From Serratia inhibens (GTDB lineage Bacteria > Pseudomonadota > Gammaproteobacteria > Enterobacterales > Enterobacteriaceae): a stretch of 64,000 nt of DNA. Shown piece by piece: positions 38,769 through 46,738 of this stretch. The DNA is taken from assembly GCF_003591175.1 (NCBI RefSeq), contig NZ_QYYG01000001.1, forward strand, positions 1 to 64,000, read 5' to 3'. The translations under genes and the position numbers were made by a program. Under the pieces are notes generated by a model, which worked only from the letters and a program-made list of their open reading frames with translations, was not told the origin of the DNA and searched no databases. Positions within the stretch are counted from its first letter, which is position 1, and the number at the start of each line of letters is the position of its first letter.

Positions 38769-39557
38769 TCAGGGCTTAAAAGAGGACAAAGATGGGATTG
38801 CGGCGATCAAGGCGCGGGTAGCGACATGCCGGGGCGTTTGCAGCAGCTCGTGGGTTGGGCGATCTTCCACGATGGTGCCGCGATCCATCACCAGCGTGCG
38901 TTGGCATAAGGCGGCCACCAACGAAATATCATGGGAGACCAGTAACATTCCCATTCGTTGCTGACGGGCAAGACGATCGAGCAGGTTGACGATCTGCCGG
39001 CGCAAGGGCAGGTCCAGACCGCTGACCGGCTCATCGGCCAGTAAAAAACGGGGTTGCAGCGCGATGGCGCGTGCCAGGGCTACCCGCTGCGCCTGCCCGC
39101 CGGAAAGCTGGCCCGGCCTGGCGTACAGCAGGTGTTCATCCAGTTCAACCTGGCGCAGAGCGCGTTCGGCAGTGATACCCAGATCCTGCGGCAGACCGAG
39201 TTGGCGCAAGGGGGCGATAATCAGTTCGGCGACCGTATGGCGCGGATTGAGCGAGGCATGGGCGTCTTGCGGTACATACTGCACCAAACGTCGGTACCAG
39301 CGCAGCCGGCGAACGGACGCTGGGCGAATTGCTGTGCCCTGGCAGAGAATGTGGCCGAAATCCGGTGCCTCTAGCGCTAACAGCAGTTTAAGCAAGGTGG
39401 ATTTGCCTGCACCGGAACAGCCAACCAGCCCGATGCGTTCTTCGGCATGCAGATTCAGGTCAGTAGGGCCGAGACCACCAGATGCAGGCGCATATTGCCG
39501 ACAGACATTCTGCAGGCTGATAAAGGGCAGTGTGGCGTTGACCGGCGAGTGATTCAC
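38769..39557 (-). CDS. ABC importer ATPase, DppF/NikE-like
   Basis: A 262-residue ATPase of the peptide/nickel importer. Walker A is VGCSGAGKSTLLKLL, signature LSGGQAQRVALARA, Walker B FLLADEPVSGLD, and the switch His is in LLVSHDISLV. It lies 18 bp before the substrate-binding gene and 4 bp after the partner ATPase, within the same transcription unit. It lacks the long C-terminal solute-specific extension of the OppF/DppF family and ends soon after the ABC core. Confidence 0.88.
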   Translation of the reverse strand: MNHSPVNATLPFISLQNVCRQYAPASGGLGPTDLNLHAEERIGLVGCSGAGKSTLLKLLLALEAPDFGHILCQGTAIRPASVRRLRWYRRLVQYVPQDAHASLNPRHTVAELIIAPLRQLGLPQDLGITAERALRQVELDEHLLYARPGQLSGGQAQRVALARAIALQPRFLLADEPVSGLDLPLRRQIVNLLDRLARQQRMGMLLVSHDISLVAALCQRTLVMDRGTIVEDRPTHELLQTPRHVATRALIAAIPSLSSFKP

Positions 39558-39561
39558 TGGA

Positions 39562-40368
39562 TTATCCCGCCATACTCATGGCGGGATAATCACTGAATGC
39601 CGGACGCAGTGCCGTGGCAACCAACCGCTGGGTATAGGGATGTACCGGTTGGCGCAACAGCTGTGTGACAGACCCGTGCTCAGCTATCTTGCCGTTCGCC
39701 AGCACGATTGCGCGTTGGCACAGGCTGGCGGCGACGGAAAGATCGTGGGTGATAAACAGCAGCGCCGGTGCTGCGGGGCGCTCGGTATAGCGCTTGAGGA
39801 TATCGATTAACTGATACTGGCTGACCATATCAAGCGCGGTGGTGGGTTCATCCGCTATCAACAGGTTTTTCTCGCCGCTCAGCGCCAGCGCCGCACAGAC
39901 TCGCTGGCATTGGCCACCAGACAATTGTCCCGGATAGCGCTTCATCATATCCGGCGGCAAGCCCAGCGCGGCCAACAACTCGGCGGCGCAGCATTGGGCG
40001 TGTTCTTTGTTCATGCCGCTTCGGGCTCGCAGGGCCATGATCAGTTGTTTACCCACGGTGGTCAGGGGATTGAGACTGGTAAAGGGATCTTGAAAAATGG
40101 CCGCCAGCGCGAGGGGCTTGCGCTGTTGTAAACGTTGGCCGCTGATTTCCTGCCCCAGCAGCCGTATCGATCCGCTGAGTGTTGCGTCGAATGGCAACGT
40201 GCCCAAAATGGCTGCGGCGGTGAGTGACTTGCCTGAGCCGGATGCGCCAAGCAGACACAGCCGCTCGCCGACATGCAGGGTGAAGTTCAGATCGCTGATT
40301 TTGACTTCCCCGTTAATCGACAGTGTCAGATGTTCTACGGTGAGTAACGGTGGGCTTTGGGTTTCCAT
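39562..40368 (-). CDS. ABC importer ATPase, DppD/NikD-like
   Basis: A 268-residue ATPase, first gene of the four-gene importer operon. Walker A is LGASGSGKSLTAAAI, the Q-loop region AAIFQDPFTSLNPLTTVG is typical of the OppD/DppD group, signature LSGGQCQRV, Walker B LLIADEPTTALD and the switch His in FITHDLSV; it ends with the HPYTQRLV motif seen in this family. The start at 40368 (METQSPPLL) is chosen over 40413 because similarity starts there; both have weak ribosome sites. Confidence 0.88.
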   Translation of the reverse strand: METQSPPLLTVEHLTLSINGEVKISDLNFTLHVGERLCLLGASGSGKSLTAAAILGTLPFDATLSGSIRLLGQEISGQRLQQRKPLALAAIFQDPFTSLNPLTTVGKQLIMALRARSGMNKEHAQCCAAELLAALGLPPDMMKRYPGQLSGGQCQRVCAALALSGEKNLLIADEPTTALDMVSQYQLIDILKRYTERPAAPALLFITHDLSVAASLCQRAIVLANGKIAEHGSVTQLLRQPVHPYTQRLVATALRPAFSDYPAMSMAG

Positions 40369-40482
40369 TAGCGTATCTGTAAATGTTGTTTTTGATATGT
40401 AATAACATAACATTCGTTGGCGGGAAATGACCAGCAGATTTCTGAAATACTTTGAAATGATCTAAAGCAGGAAAATCAAGGT

Positions 40483-40524
40483 ATGATGCTCAAGGTATTG
40501 TTGTCAGGTTGGTTCTATCGGTGA
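40483..40524 (+). CDS. Possible 13-codon leader ORF coupled to the next small gene
   Basis: ATGATGCTC... encodes MMLKVLLSGWFYR. AGGA lies about 10 bp upstream. Its TGA stop overlaps the GTG start of the following small membrane protein (GTGA at 40521-40524), an arrangement typical of translational coupling. It is too short for any homology argument. Confidence 0.35.
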   Translation: MMLKVLLSGWFYR

Positions 40525-40676
40525 GAACGTTTATTTTTATTCTGTGCATGGCCGGCTATGTGCTGGTGCTGGGTTATCTTGGTGTTTACGTCACCGATAA
40601 GTTATGCGAGCAATCCAGTAACTACACCAAGCTGTGCCGTATGGTCGATATCTCCGAGCCGCATATTCCCAAATAA
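40521..40676 (+). CDS. Small membrane protein of 51 residues, unknown
   Basis: A GTG-started ORF with one N-terminal hydrophobic segment (FIFILCMAGYVLVLGYLGVY, about residues 4-23) followed by a soluble tail with two cysteines (DKLCEQSS, KLCRMVDISEPHIPK). A tail of this kind could face the periplasm. It has no ribosome site of its own; the overlapping short ORF before it probably provides ribosomes. It is divergent from the ABC importer operon. No homologue recognised. Confidence 0.5.
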   Translation: MRTFIFILCMAGYVLVLGYLGVYVTDKLCEQSSNYTKLCRMVDISEPHIPK

Positions 40677-40686
40677 ATGACTGCCG

Positions 40687-41169
40687 TCACCCCAGATAAT
40701 CGGTAGTAATCAATGGCGTCAGTACCCCGGACAAGCCGGTCAACGTAGCCCATTGCCGCCAGCCCAAACGTGCCAGCCAATCCTGGCGCAACGGCGGTGT
40801 CGCAAGTTGCCCCAGTGCAACCGTGCCGCTGAGCAAGACCGTCAGGATCACGAAGACCAGCCCGCGGCTCCAGGAATTAAATTCGATATGCAACACGTTG
40901 GCGTAATACAGCCGCATCAGGATAAAATAGGCGAGCATCAGCCAGGCGAAACGCGTTCGTTTTTTCAGCAACTGGTAGAGCATAAAGGCGATGAACAGGC
41001 TATGGAGCCATGAGGTCAGCGGCGATTCAATGGGGTGTCTGACACAGACGTTATACACCGCCAGGTAGATATTAAAGATCAACAGCGTATAGACGGCATA
41101 TATATACCAGCCATAGATGATTTTGAACTTTTTGGTGTTTGGCGGGATAGGGCAATAGTCCGGTATCAT
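40687..41169 (-). CDS. Hypothetical inner-membrane protein (160 aa)
   Basis: Four or so hydrophobic segments are visible: WYIYAVYTLLIFNIYLAVYN, LTSWLHSLFIAFMLYQLL, FAWLMLAYFILMRLYYANVL and GLVFVILTVLLSGTVALGQL. A strong AGGAGG site lies 5 bp before the ATG, so the gene is almost certainly translated. No family is recognised. It converges on the 51-residue small protein and is divergent from the next membrane protein gene. Confidence 0.75.
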   Translation of the reverse strand: MIPDYCPIPPNTKKFKIIYGWYIYAVYTLLIFNIYLAVYNVCVRHPIESPLTSWLHSLFIAFMLYQLLKKRTRFAWLMLAYFILMRLYYANVLHIEFNSWSRGLVFVILTVLLSGTVALGQLATPPLRQDWLARLGWRQWATLTGLSGVLTPLITTDYLG

Positions 41170-41339
41170 GAGAGCCTCCTGAGCTGAATAGCGTTATAAC
41201 ATCAGGTGGCTAAATGAAAATTAAACGCCAAACGGGCTTTATTTTACCCCAAAAGGGGAACTAATCGGCCCTTGCCGAGTCTGTTCAACCAATAACGGCC
41301 AAGGCGTTTTCAGCGAAAGAGTAATGGCAAGATAGTGAT

Positions 41340-41633
41340 ATGAAAAATTATAAAAACAGTCGTTCGACAGTATGTTTACTGGTTGCCACTGTGGGGCTTT
41401 ATTTTTTCCTGCCGCCGACGTTGATAGCTTTGTTCTGCCAATGGTTTAATTTGAATCCCTTCTTTCTTATCAGGTCCTGGCATCTTAATCCCTTTTCTGC
41501 CGCCCGGGGCATTCCGCTCTATCAAACCGCTGTGCCTATATTAATTGTGTGGGTTTTGGTCAATGTCGTGATAGCGGCCATTTTTTTGGCCATAGTGGGT
41601 TTATATCGGCGGTTTGGCGGGGCAAAGCATTGA
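41340..41633 (+). CDS. Hypothetical small membrane protein (97 aa)
   Basis: Two hydrophobic regions (VCLLVATVGLYFFLPPTLIA and VPILIVWVLVNVVIAAIFLA) separated by an aromatic loop and ending in a basic RRFGGAKH tail. The ribosome site is weak. It lies just before the ryhB promoter, which begins 32 bp after its stop. No family recognised; coding status is supported by length and a sensible membrane-protein composition. Confidence 0.6.
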   Translation: MKNYKNSRSTVCLLVATVGLYFFLPPTLIALFCQWFNLNPFFLIRSWHLNPFSAARGIPLYQTAVPILIVWVLVNVVIAAIFLAIVGLYRRFGGAKH

Positions 41634-41672
41634 TGGTTTCATGCCGTACGCGGGTAAAAGTATCTTGCAAAG

Positions 41673-41691
41673 GATAATGATAGTCGTTATC
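41673..41691. promoter_or_regulatory. Fur box overlapping the ryhB promoter
   Basis: GATAATGATAGTCGTTATC matches the 19-bp Fur consensus at 17 positions. It lies between the -35 TTGCAA (41665-41670) and -10 TATCAT (41688-41693), which have a 17-bp spacer, so iron-loaded Fur would block transcription of the sRNA. Confidence 0.9.
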
Positions 41692-41699
41692 ATTTAATG

Positions 41700-41806
41700 G
41701 TCGGTGAGGGAGAAAAAGGGTTGTCTCCTTGTGTGCCACCCAAGCCGGCAAGACATTGCTCACATTGCTTCCAGTGTTTGTTGCCAGCCTCGCGCTGGCA
41801 TTTTTT
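41700..41806 (+). ncRNA. ryhB: Iron-stress small RNA RyhB
   Basis: The core ACATTGCTCACATTGCTTCC (41753-41772) is identical to the conserved pairing region of E. coli RyhB. It is followed by a terminator stem TGCCAGC (41782-41788)/GCTGGCA (41794-41800) and six T, as in E. coli. The 5' part differs and is a little longer, giving about 107 nt from the predicted start near 41700. RyhB works with Hfq to shut down mRNAs for iron-using proteins when iron is scarce. A Fur box overlaps its promoter. It is adjacent to foxA here. Confidence 0.95.
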
Positions 41807-41914
41807 ATGTCTTTCATTTCAGATCATTAACCCCCAACCTACCCATGGATTTTCAACTGCGATGACACACGTCGCCGGTTCATAAAAAGCGCCCTCTATT
41901 TGAAATTACCTATC

Positions 41915-41933
41915 GATAAAGATAATAATTATC
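41915..41933. promoter_or_regulatory. Fur box upstream of foxA
   Basis: GATAAAGATAATAATTATC matches the Fur consensus GATAATGATAATCATTATC at 17 of 19 positions. It lies about 125 bp before the foxA start codon and explains iron repression of the receptor. Confidence 0.85.
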
Positions 41934-42057
41934 ATTAATATTCGTTTCTTGTTGCATTCGTCACACCGATAGATCCTCTAAGGACGTTGTCAGACAGTGT
42001 TGCTGGCGGAGATGCTTATTAGTGTTATTTAGGTTATTTACCAGGGGGTTACAAGAG

Positions 42058-44175
42058 ATGCCGATACCTTTTTCCGTCAAACCGTCGCGCAGGTTATGCG
42101 CGCTCGCCATGTTCCTGCCGCTGGCGTCGCTCGCTGAAGATACTTTGGTGGTCACTGCCAAACCTGCCGATACGGCGGAAACCGCAACTCGGGGCTATCA
42201 GGCTACGACCAGCCAGGGAGCGACCAAAACCGACAGACCGCTAATCTTGACGGCTCAGTCGGTCTCGGTCGTTACCCGTCAGCAGATGACCGATCAGAGT
42301 GCCCAGACGGTTAACGATGCGTTGAAATATACGCCGGGTGTTTTCACCAACTTTTCCGGTGGCGCCACCCGGTATGACACCATCGCATTGCGCGGCTTTC
42401 ATGGCGGTGACGTCAATAACACCTTCCTTGACGGCCTGCGGCTGTTGAGCGATGGCGGCACCTATAATGCATTGCAGGTCGATCCCTGGTTCCTGGAACG
42501 TGTCGACGTCATCAAAGGGCCCTCTTCGGTGATGTACGGACAAAGTATCCCGGGGGGGCTGGTGGCGTTGACGTCCAAGCGGCCTCAGTTTGCCACGGAA
42601 GGGCACGTGAACCTGATGGCGGGCAATAACGGCACCAAGGGCGGAGCTTTCGATGTGACCGGTCCGCTGTCTGAGCAGTGGGCTTACCGGCTGACCGGCA
42701 TGACGCGCAGCAGCGAAACCATGTATGACCATCAGCGTGAAGAGCGCTATGCCATCTCTCCCTCATTACTGTGGCAGCCGGATGACAATACCTCGCTATT
42801 ACTTAAAGCTTACCTGCAGAAGGATCCGTCCGGCGGTTACCACAGCGCTGTGCCGGCAGATGGCAGCCTCTATTCCCGCTCGGGCGACAAATTGGGGCGC
42901 GGATTCTTTGACGGTGAGAGCAGCCGGAATGTGTTCAAGCGCTGGGAACAGATCTACAGTTATGCTTTCTCCCACAATTTTAACGACGTCTGGACTTTCC
43001 GTCAGAATGCCAGTTACACCCACTCCAATGTTGAGTTGCAACAGGTCTATCAAATTGGCTGGAATGATGATCACCGTTTGCTGAACCGTTATTACAGCGG
43101 CTCTGCCACTTCGCTGGACGCCTTTGCCGTCGATAACCAGCTGGAAGCCGACTTTGCCACCGGAGTGCTGGATCATAAGGTCATGCTGGGCCTGGATTAC
43201 CAGCGCTTTCGCAATAATTTGTGGGAAGAGTCTGCTGCCGCATCGCAGCTTAATCCTTATACCGGTGTATCCGGCGGGGCGGCGTTAACCGGCCTGACGC
43301 ATACCGACTCCAGACGGCACTATGAGCAAAGCGGCGTTTATCTGCAGGATGAAATCAGCTTGCAGGACTGGTACCTGAACTTGTCCGGCCGCTTCGATCG
43401 CATCGAGTCTAAAAATACCACGCTCAATACTGGCACCCGCGATGCGCGCAGCGATGATAACTTCAGTGGCCGTGCCTCCTTGTTGTATCACTTTGATAAT
43501 GGTCTTTCACCTTACGCCAGCTACAGTACCGCAGTAACGCCCGAGGCGCTGCCCGATCAAAACGGACACATGCTGAAACCAAGCACCAGCGCGCAGTATG
43601 AGGTGGGGTTGAAATATCAGCCGCCAGGCAGTGCATCGATCTACAGCGTGGCATTGTACGATTTGACGCAGAAAGACGTTGCCAACCGCGTAGTGCAGCA
43701 AAGTTATTATCTGCCGGCCGGCAAAGTGCATTCGCAGGGGATTGAACTGGAAGCCCGCAGCAAGATCACCGAACGTTTCGATCTGATTGCCGGCTATAGT
43801 TACAACAAAGTGAAGTTTAAAGACGCGATCGATGGCAACAACGGCAATACGCCGTATTTGGCACCTGACCAAATGGTTTCTCTGTGGGGCAAATACGCGG
43901 CCGGGTTCGGCGTGGATCTTGGCGCGGGGGTACGCTATATCGGCAAGCAGTGGGCAGACAACGAAAATACGCTACGCATTCCTTCGGTAACGCTGGTGGA
44001 TGCTTCGATGAGAATGAATCTCGATGGTGTGAATCCGTCACTGAAAGGTGCCTACGTTCAGGTGAACGTCAATAATCTGACCGACAGGAAATACGTTGCG
44101 GCCTGTTATGGCACCGGTTATTGCTATTGGGGAGCGGAACGTTCTGTGGTGGCTACCCTGGGGTATGATTTCTGA
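42058..44175 (+). CDS. foxA: TonB-dependent ferrioxamine receptor FoxA
   Basis: Outer-membrane receptor for ferrioxamine-type siderophores, powered by TonB. The 705-residue precursor has a signal peptide ending near LASLA-EDT, a TonB box-like DTLVVTA, the plug domain (TAQSVSVVTRQQMTDQ, GFHGGDVNNTFLDGLRLLSD, VIKGPSSVMYGQSIPGG) and a 22-strand barrel ending in the terminal Phe of VVATLGYDF. Long stretches match Yersinia FoxA as I remember it, including YCYWGAERSV. The ATG at 42058 has AGGGGG upstream; an in-frame GTG at 42022 is less likely. The leader has a Fur box. Confidence 0.92.
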   Translation: MPIPFSVKPSRRLCALAMFLPLASLAEDTLVVTAKPADTAETATRGYQATTSQGATKTDRPLILTAQSVSVVTRQQMTDQSAQTVNDALKYTPGVFTNFSGGATRYDTIALRGFHGGDVNNTFLDGLRLLSDGGTYNALQVDPWFLERVDVIKGPSSVMYGQSIPGGLVALTSKRPQFATEGHVNLMAGNNGTKGGAFDVTGPLSEQWAYRLTGMTRSSETMYDHQREERYAISPSLLWQPDDNTSLLLKAYLQKDPSGGYHSAVPADGSLYSRSGDKLGRGFFDGESSRNVFKRWEQIYSYAFSHNFNDVWTFRQNASYTHSNVELQQVYQIGWNDDHRLLNRYYSGSATSLDAFAVDNQLEADFATGVLDHKVMLGLDYQRFRNNLWEESAAASQLNPYTGVSGGAALTGLTHTDSRRHYEQSGVYLQDEISLQDWYLNLSGRFDRIESKNTTLNTGTRDARSDDNFSGRASLLYHFDNGLSPYASYSTAVTPEALPDQNGHMLKPSTSAQYEVGLKYQPPGSASIYSVALYDLTQKDVANRVVQQSYYLPAGKVHSQGIELEARSKITERFDLIAGYSYNKVKFKDAIDGNNGNTPYLAPDQMVSLWGKYAAGFGVDLGAGVRYIGKQWADNENTLRIPSVTLVDASMRMNLDGVNPSLKGAYVQVNVNNLTDRKYVAACYGTGYCYWGAERSVVATLGYDF

Positions 44176-44221
44176 GGAAAGTGGCCGTATCGCCCCGTCG
44201 CTTTGCCGACGGGGTGGATCG

Positions 44222-44398
44222 CTAGAACAGGGAGAAAAGCAACACCACAGGCAGGCTTAGCGGCCAGGTCAAACCAATAGTTAACGCGCTGATAAAACGT
44301 ATTTTGATGGTGTCCCGGCTGACTAAATAGGTAAAAACCATAGAAACCAAAAGGCCAATTAAATAAAAATATTGTGTTGCAACCCACAGCGGTGACAT
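44222..44398 (-). CDS. ortT: GhoT/OrtT-family membrane toxin, orphan
   Basis: A 58-residue hydrophobic protein ending LTWPLSLPVVLLFSLF, which matches the GhoT and OrtT C-terminus (TWPMSLPVALLFSLF) at nearly every position; ISALTIG matches LSAFLVG before it. GhoT and OrtT are small inner-membrane toxins that damage the membrane and lower ATP, favouring persistence or slow growth under stress. Two hydrophobic segments flank a short polar turn (SRDTIKIR). No ghoS antitoxin gene is found next to it, so it resembles orphan OrtT. It is convergent with foxA. Confidence 0.82.
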   Translation of the reverse strand: MSPLWVATQYFYLIGLLVSMVFTYLVSRDTIKIRFISALTIGLTWPLSLPVVLLFSLF

Positions 44399-44674
44399 GA
44401 AACCTTATCCCAGTCGTATTTTTCAGCCGCGAATTCTAGGGACTTAATTCCCCATAATCAATGCTTATTGGTTGTTTATTTAGTTTATTATTTATAACCA
44501 CAATAATAGTATTGTTATGGCGTTTGGCGCGGGGAAGACTGCCCCGGTGGGCGGTAATGGCGATGTCGAAGAACATAACTCCCCGCATCTTGCGATTGCT
44601 CAAATAAGCGGATATTTGAAAATATTTAATGGATATAATATGTTGGTAGGCCATGGAGCAAATGAGGAGCGAGT

Positions 44675-44833
44675 ATGAGCTTTTGGAGAATCGTATTTAC
44701 CATTATTCTACCGCCGCTGGGTGTGTTGCTTGATAAGGGCATCGGCGGGGCTTTTATCCTCAACATTATCCTGACCCTGTTGGGCTATTTCCCAGGCCTG
44801 ATTCATGCTTTCTGGATCCAGACCAAACAGTAG
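44675..44833 (+). CDS. yqaE: YqaE/Pmp3-family small membrane protein
   Basis: A 52-residue protein whose sequence (SFWRIVFTIILPPLGVLLDK, LTLLGYFPGLIHAFW) matches E. coli YqaE along its length. The Pmp3/UPF0057 family consists of two-helix membrane proteins linked to salt and membrane-potential stress. The ATG at 44675 follows GAGGAGCG. Locus equivalence with E. coli yqaE is not shown; the symbol reflects sequence similarity. A strong terminator follows. Confidence 0.88.
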   Translation: MSFWRIVFTIILPPLGVLLDKGIGGAFILNIILTLLGYFPGLIHAFWIQTKQ

Positions 44834-44897
44834 CGGTGCCATCAACGAGCCAAGCCGTTTTGCACCGGGAATATCTTCATGTAGCCCGGACTATCAG

Positions 44898-44929
44898 CCC
44901 TGGTATGCGTGCGCATGCCGGGGTTTTTT
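44898..44929 (+). terminator. Terminator after the YqaE-family gene
   Basis: CCCTGGTATGCG and CGCATGCCGGGG form an imperfect 12-bp stem followed by TTTTTT. Confidence 0.8.
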
Positions 44930-44944
44930 ATGCCCATCGGCCGT

Positions 44945-45034
44945 CTAATAGATGTTGAGGCCGTAGACAAACAACCATGAAAAAAGCATCGCCAACAGAC
45001 TTACGATGCAAAGGATGGAGATCATTTCCTTCAC
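44945..45034 (-). CDS. Possible 29-residue membrane peptide
   Basis: A GTG-started ORF (KEMISILCIVSLLAMLFSW, ending VYGLNIY) with a single hydrophobic helix of about 20 residues. AAGGGA lies 8 bp before the GTG; the internal ATG at codon 4 directly abuts another GAAGGAA and is an alternative. No homologue recognised. It lies between the YqaE-like gene and an acetyltransferase in a region rich in small membrane proteins. Confidence 0.45.
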   Translation of the reverse strand: MKEMISILCIVSLLAMLFSWLFVYGLNIY

Positions 45035-45183
45035 GTGACAATTCCCTTTTGATGTTAATGATATTACTTGTTGTTGTTTTCAAATGGGATTTTAGAACGT
45101 AATGGGTAAAAATCCTAGTTTTAATGTGGCTTTGATGCTGATTTGAAACTGACTTTGGACCTGGGTTATTGGAGGTGTTTGCC

Positions 45184-45735
45184 TTGGCGATCCCCGTTTT
45201 AACCAGCAGCAGGCTGGTGTTGCGCCCGCTGGAACCTGATGACGCCGCAGATATTCAGTATTTATTTCCATGCTGGGAAATTGTGCGTTATCTGACGAAG
45301 CAAATCCCCTGGCCCTATCCGGCGGGGGCCGCACTTGATTTTATAAACCATGTTGCGCTGTCGGCGATGGAAAGAGGAACCGGATGGTTTTGGTCCATCC
45401 GCCGCAAGGAGGATGAGCGGCACCTGATCGGTGTGATAAACCTTAGCCTGGGTGGCGACAGCAACCGTGGCTTTTGGTTAGCGCCGAAATGGCAGCATCA
45501 GGGGGTGATGAGCGAAGCCTGCCACAGCGTCACGGAGTTCTGGTTTAATGTGCTGGGGCAGGAGGTGCTGAGAGTGACCAAGGCAAAAGATAACCAGGCA
45601 TCGCGGCGTATTTCAGAGCGTAATGGCATGCGAGTCGTCGCCACCAAAGAAACAGATTATATCGGTGGCCGCATGCCATCAGAAATCTGGGAAATGACCC
45701 GGAGCGAATGGAACGCTAAGACGAAGGCCGGTTAA
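45184..45735 (+). CDS. GNAT-family N-acetyltransferase (RimJ/RimL-like)
   Basis: A 183-residue Acetyltransf_3-type protein. It shows the N-terminal LTSSRLVLRPLEPDDAADI, the beta4 segment GFWLAPKWQHQGVMSEA, where the acetyl-CoA pyrophosphate loop normally lies, and the end block DNQASRRISERNGMRVVAT. The substrate is unknown; relatives act on ribosomal proteins, small amines or antibiotics. A GGAGG site at 45171-45175 favours the TTG at 45184 as start, since an upstream TTG at 45169 overlaps that site. Confidence 0.82.
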   Translation: MAIPVLTSSRLVLRPLEPDDAADIQYLFPCWEIVRYLTKQIPWPYPAGAALDFINHVALSAMERGTGWFWSIRRKEDERHLIGVINLSLGGDSNRGFWLAPKWQHQGVMSEACHSVTEFWFNVLGQEVLRVTKAKDNQASRRISERNGMRVVATKETDYIGGRMPSEIWEMTRSEWNAKTKAG

Positions 45736-45813
45736 CGGCGTTAACGCTACGTCGCTATATTGGCTCCGCCGAATGCTAAAAAGATTATACGTGAAGCCAA
45801 CTATGCATTGTTG

Positions 45814-46386
45814 TTAAAGCGGCTTGCTGTGTTCGGCCGCGTGCATGGACAAATAGGCTTTAAGATTCTCGTCATTAAAACCAAGTGCCCCCAGGATCTC
45901 AGCCATAAAACTGACGGGCGCGGTGCCTGGTGCAGTAACTACGCGTTGGTCTGCAACGGCATAGGGCACATCCTGATAGTACGCGGCGCCTGCATAGTCC
46001 AGCTGCGACAGGTTTTCAGCCGAATTTGAGGTATGGCGGAGGTTATCGAGCACGCCCGACTGCGCCAATACGCGGGTTCCGTCGCAAATCCCGGCGACGA
46101 CGATGTTCTTTCTGTGAGCCTCGGCGACCAACGCCGTGATATCTGGCGGCTGCCCACTTTGCCAGGCCGTGCCGCCGCAGACGATCAACAGGTCAATATC
46201 GTCAAGTTCGATGGCTTCGATCGATAACTGTGGGGTAACCAGCAGGCCCCCGGAGGACATAACCGAGGCGCCTTTGGGCGAAGCAAAACGGGTATCGAAA
46301 CCGTAATAGCCGCGACAAGTGGAATTGATCAGCGCGGTTTCCCAATCGGAAAAGTTATCGGTAAGAACAGTGATGGCACATGTCAT
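45814..46386 (-). CDS. DJ-1/PfpI-family protein
   Basis: A 190-residue protein of the class I glutamine amidotransferase-like superfamily. The nucleophile elbow is VVAGICDGTRVLAQSG, with Cys near residue 100, preceded by DLLIVCGGTAWQSG. Members include proteases, chaperones, glyoxalases and isonitrile hydratases; nothing here selects between them. It stands alone on the minus strand between two acetyltransferase genes. Confidence 0.82.
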   Translation of the reverse strand: MTCAITVLTDNFSDWETALINSTCRGYYGFDTRFASPKGASVMSSGGLLVTPQLSIEAIELDDIDLLIVCGGTAWQSGQPPDITALVAEAHRKNIVVAGICDGTRVLAQSGVLDNLRHTSNSAENLSQLDYAGAAYYQDVPYAVADQRVVTAPGTAPVSFMAEILGALGFNDENLKAYLSMHAAEHSKPL

Positions 46387-46497
46387 TGGCAGGTTTTCCC
46401 TAATGATACTGAAAATAGCCCACGGAATTGTTCACCCGCAGGATCCCAAATTTAGCGGGCGTCACTGTCAATTTCTGGCAGTAGTGATTTTTCTGGC

Positions 46498-46527
46498 GTT
46501 AAAAAGATCCCGCGCGACGGCGGGATT
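46498..46527 (-). terminator. Minus-strand terminator
   Basis: GATCCCGC (46506-46513) pairs with GCGGGATT (46520-46527), and the minus strand then reads CTTTTTAAC. It lies downstream of the small ORF at 46739-46858 and would end its transcript; the region between holds no other gene I can support. Confidence 0.75.
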
Positions 46528-46738
46528 AAGGGATGATAGCTAGCTATTGGATCTTATTCTGGTTACAAGCGAGGTGGTGTGAACCTTCGGAAGGTGACAG
46601 TAACCCACGTAAACTTTATGGACAAGTGAAAGATTCAAGGCGCCGTATGTATCAGAATATCCTCAAACAGGGACTTACGCGGTAGTTGGGCAGGCTGAGA
46701 AGCGTTACTGTGGGACCACCTCCTTGTGGATAGTCGTC

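Noticed and set aside
35515-40368. Assignment of the ABC importer as an opine-metallophore or nickel system
   Set aside because: No metallophore synthase, receptor coupling or metal regulator site was found beside it; foxA nearby is separately Fur-controlled. The ligand is left open.
44124-44387. 87-codon minus-strand opening over the foxA end
   Set aside because: It is the wrong frame of the GhoT/OrtT-type gene and also runs antisense into foxA.
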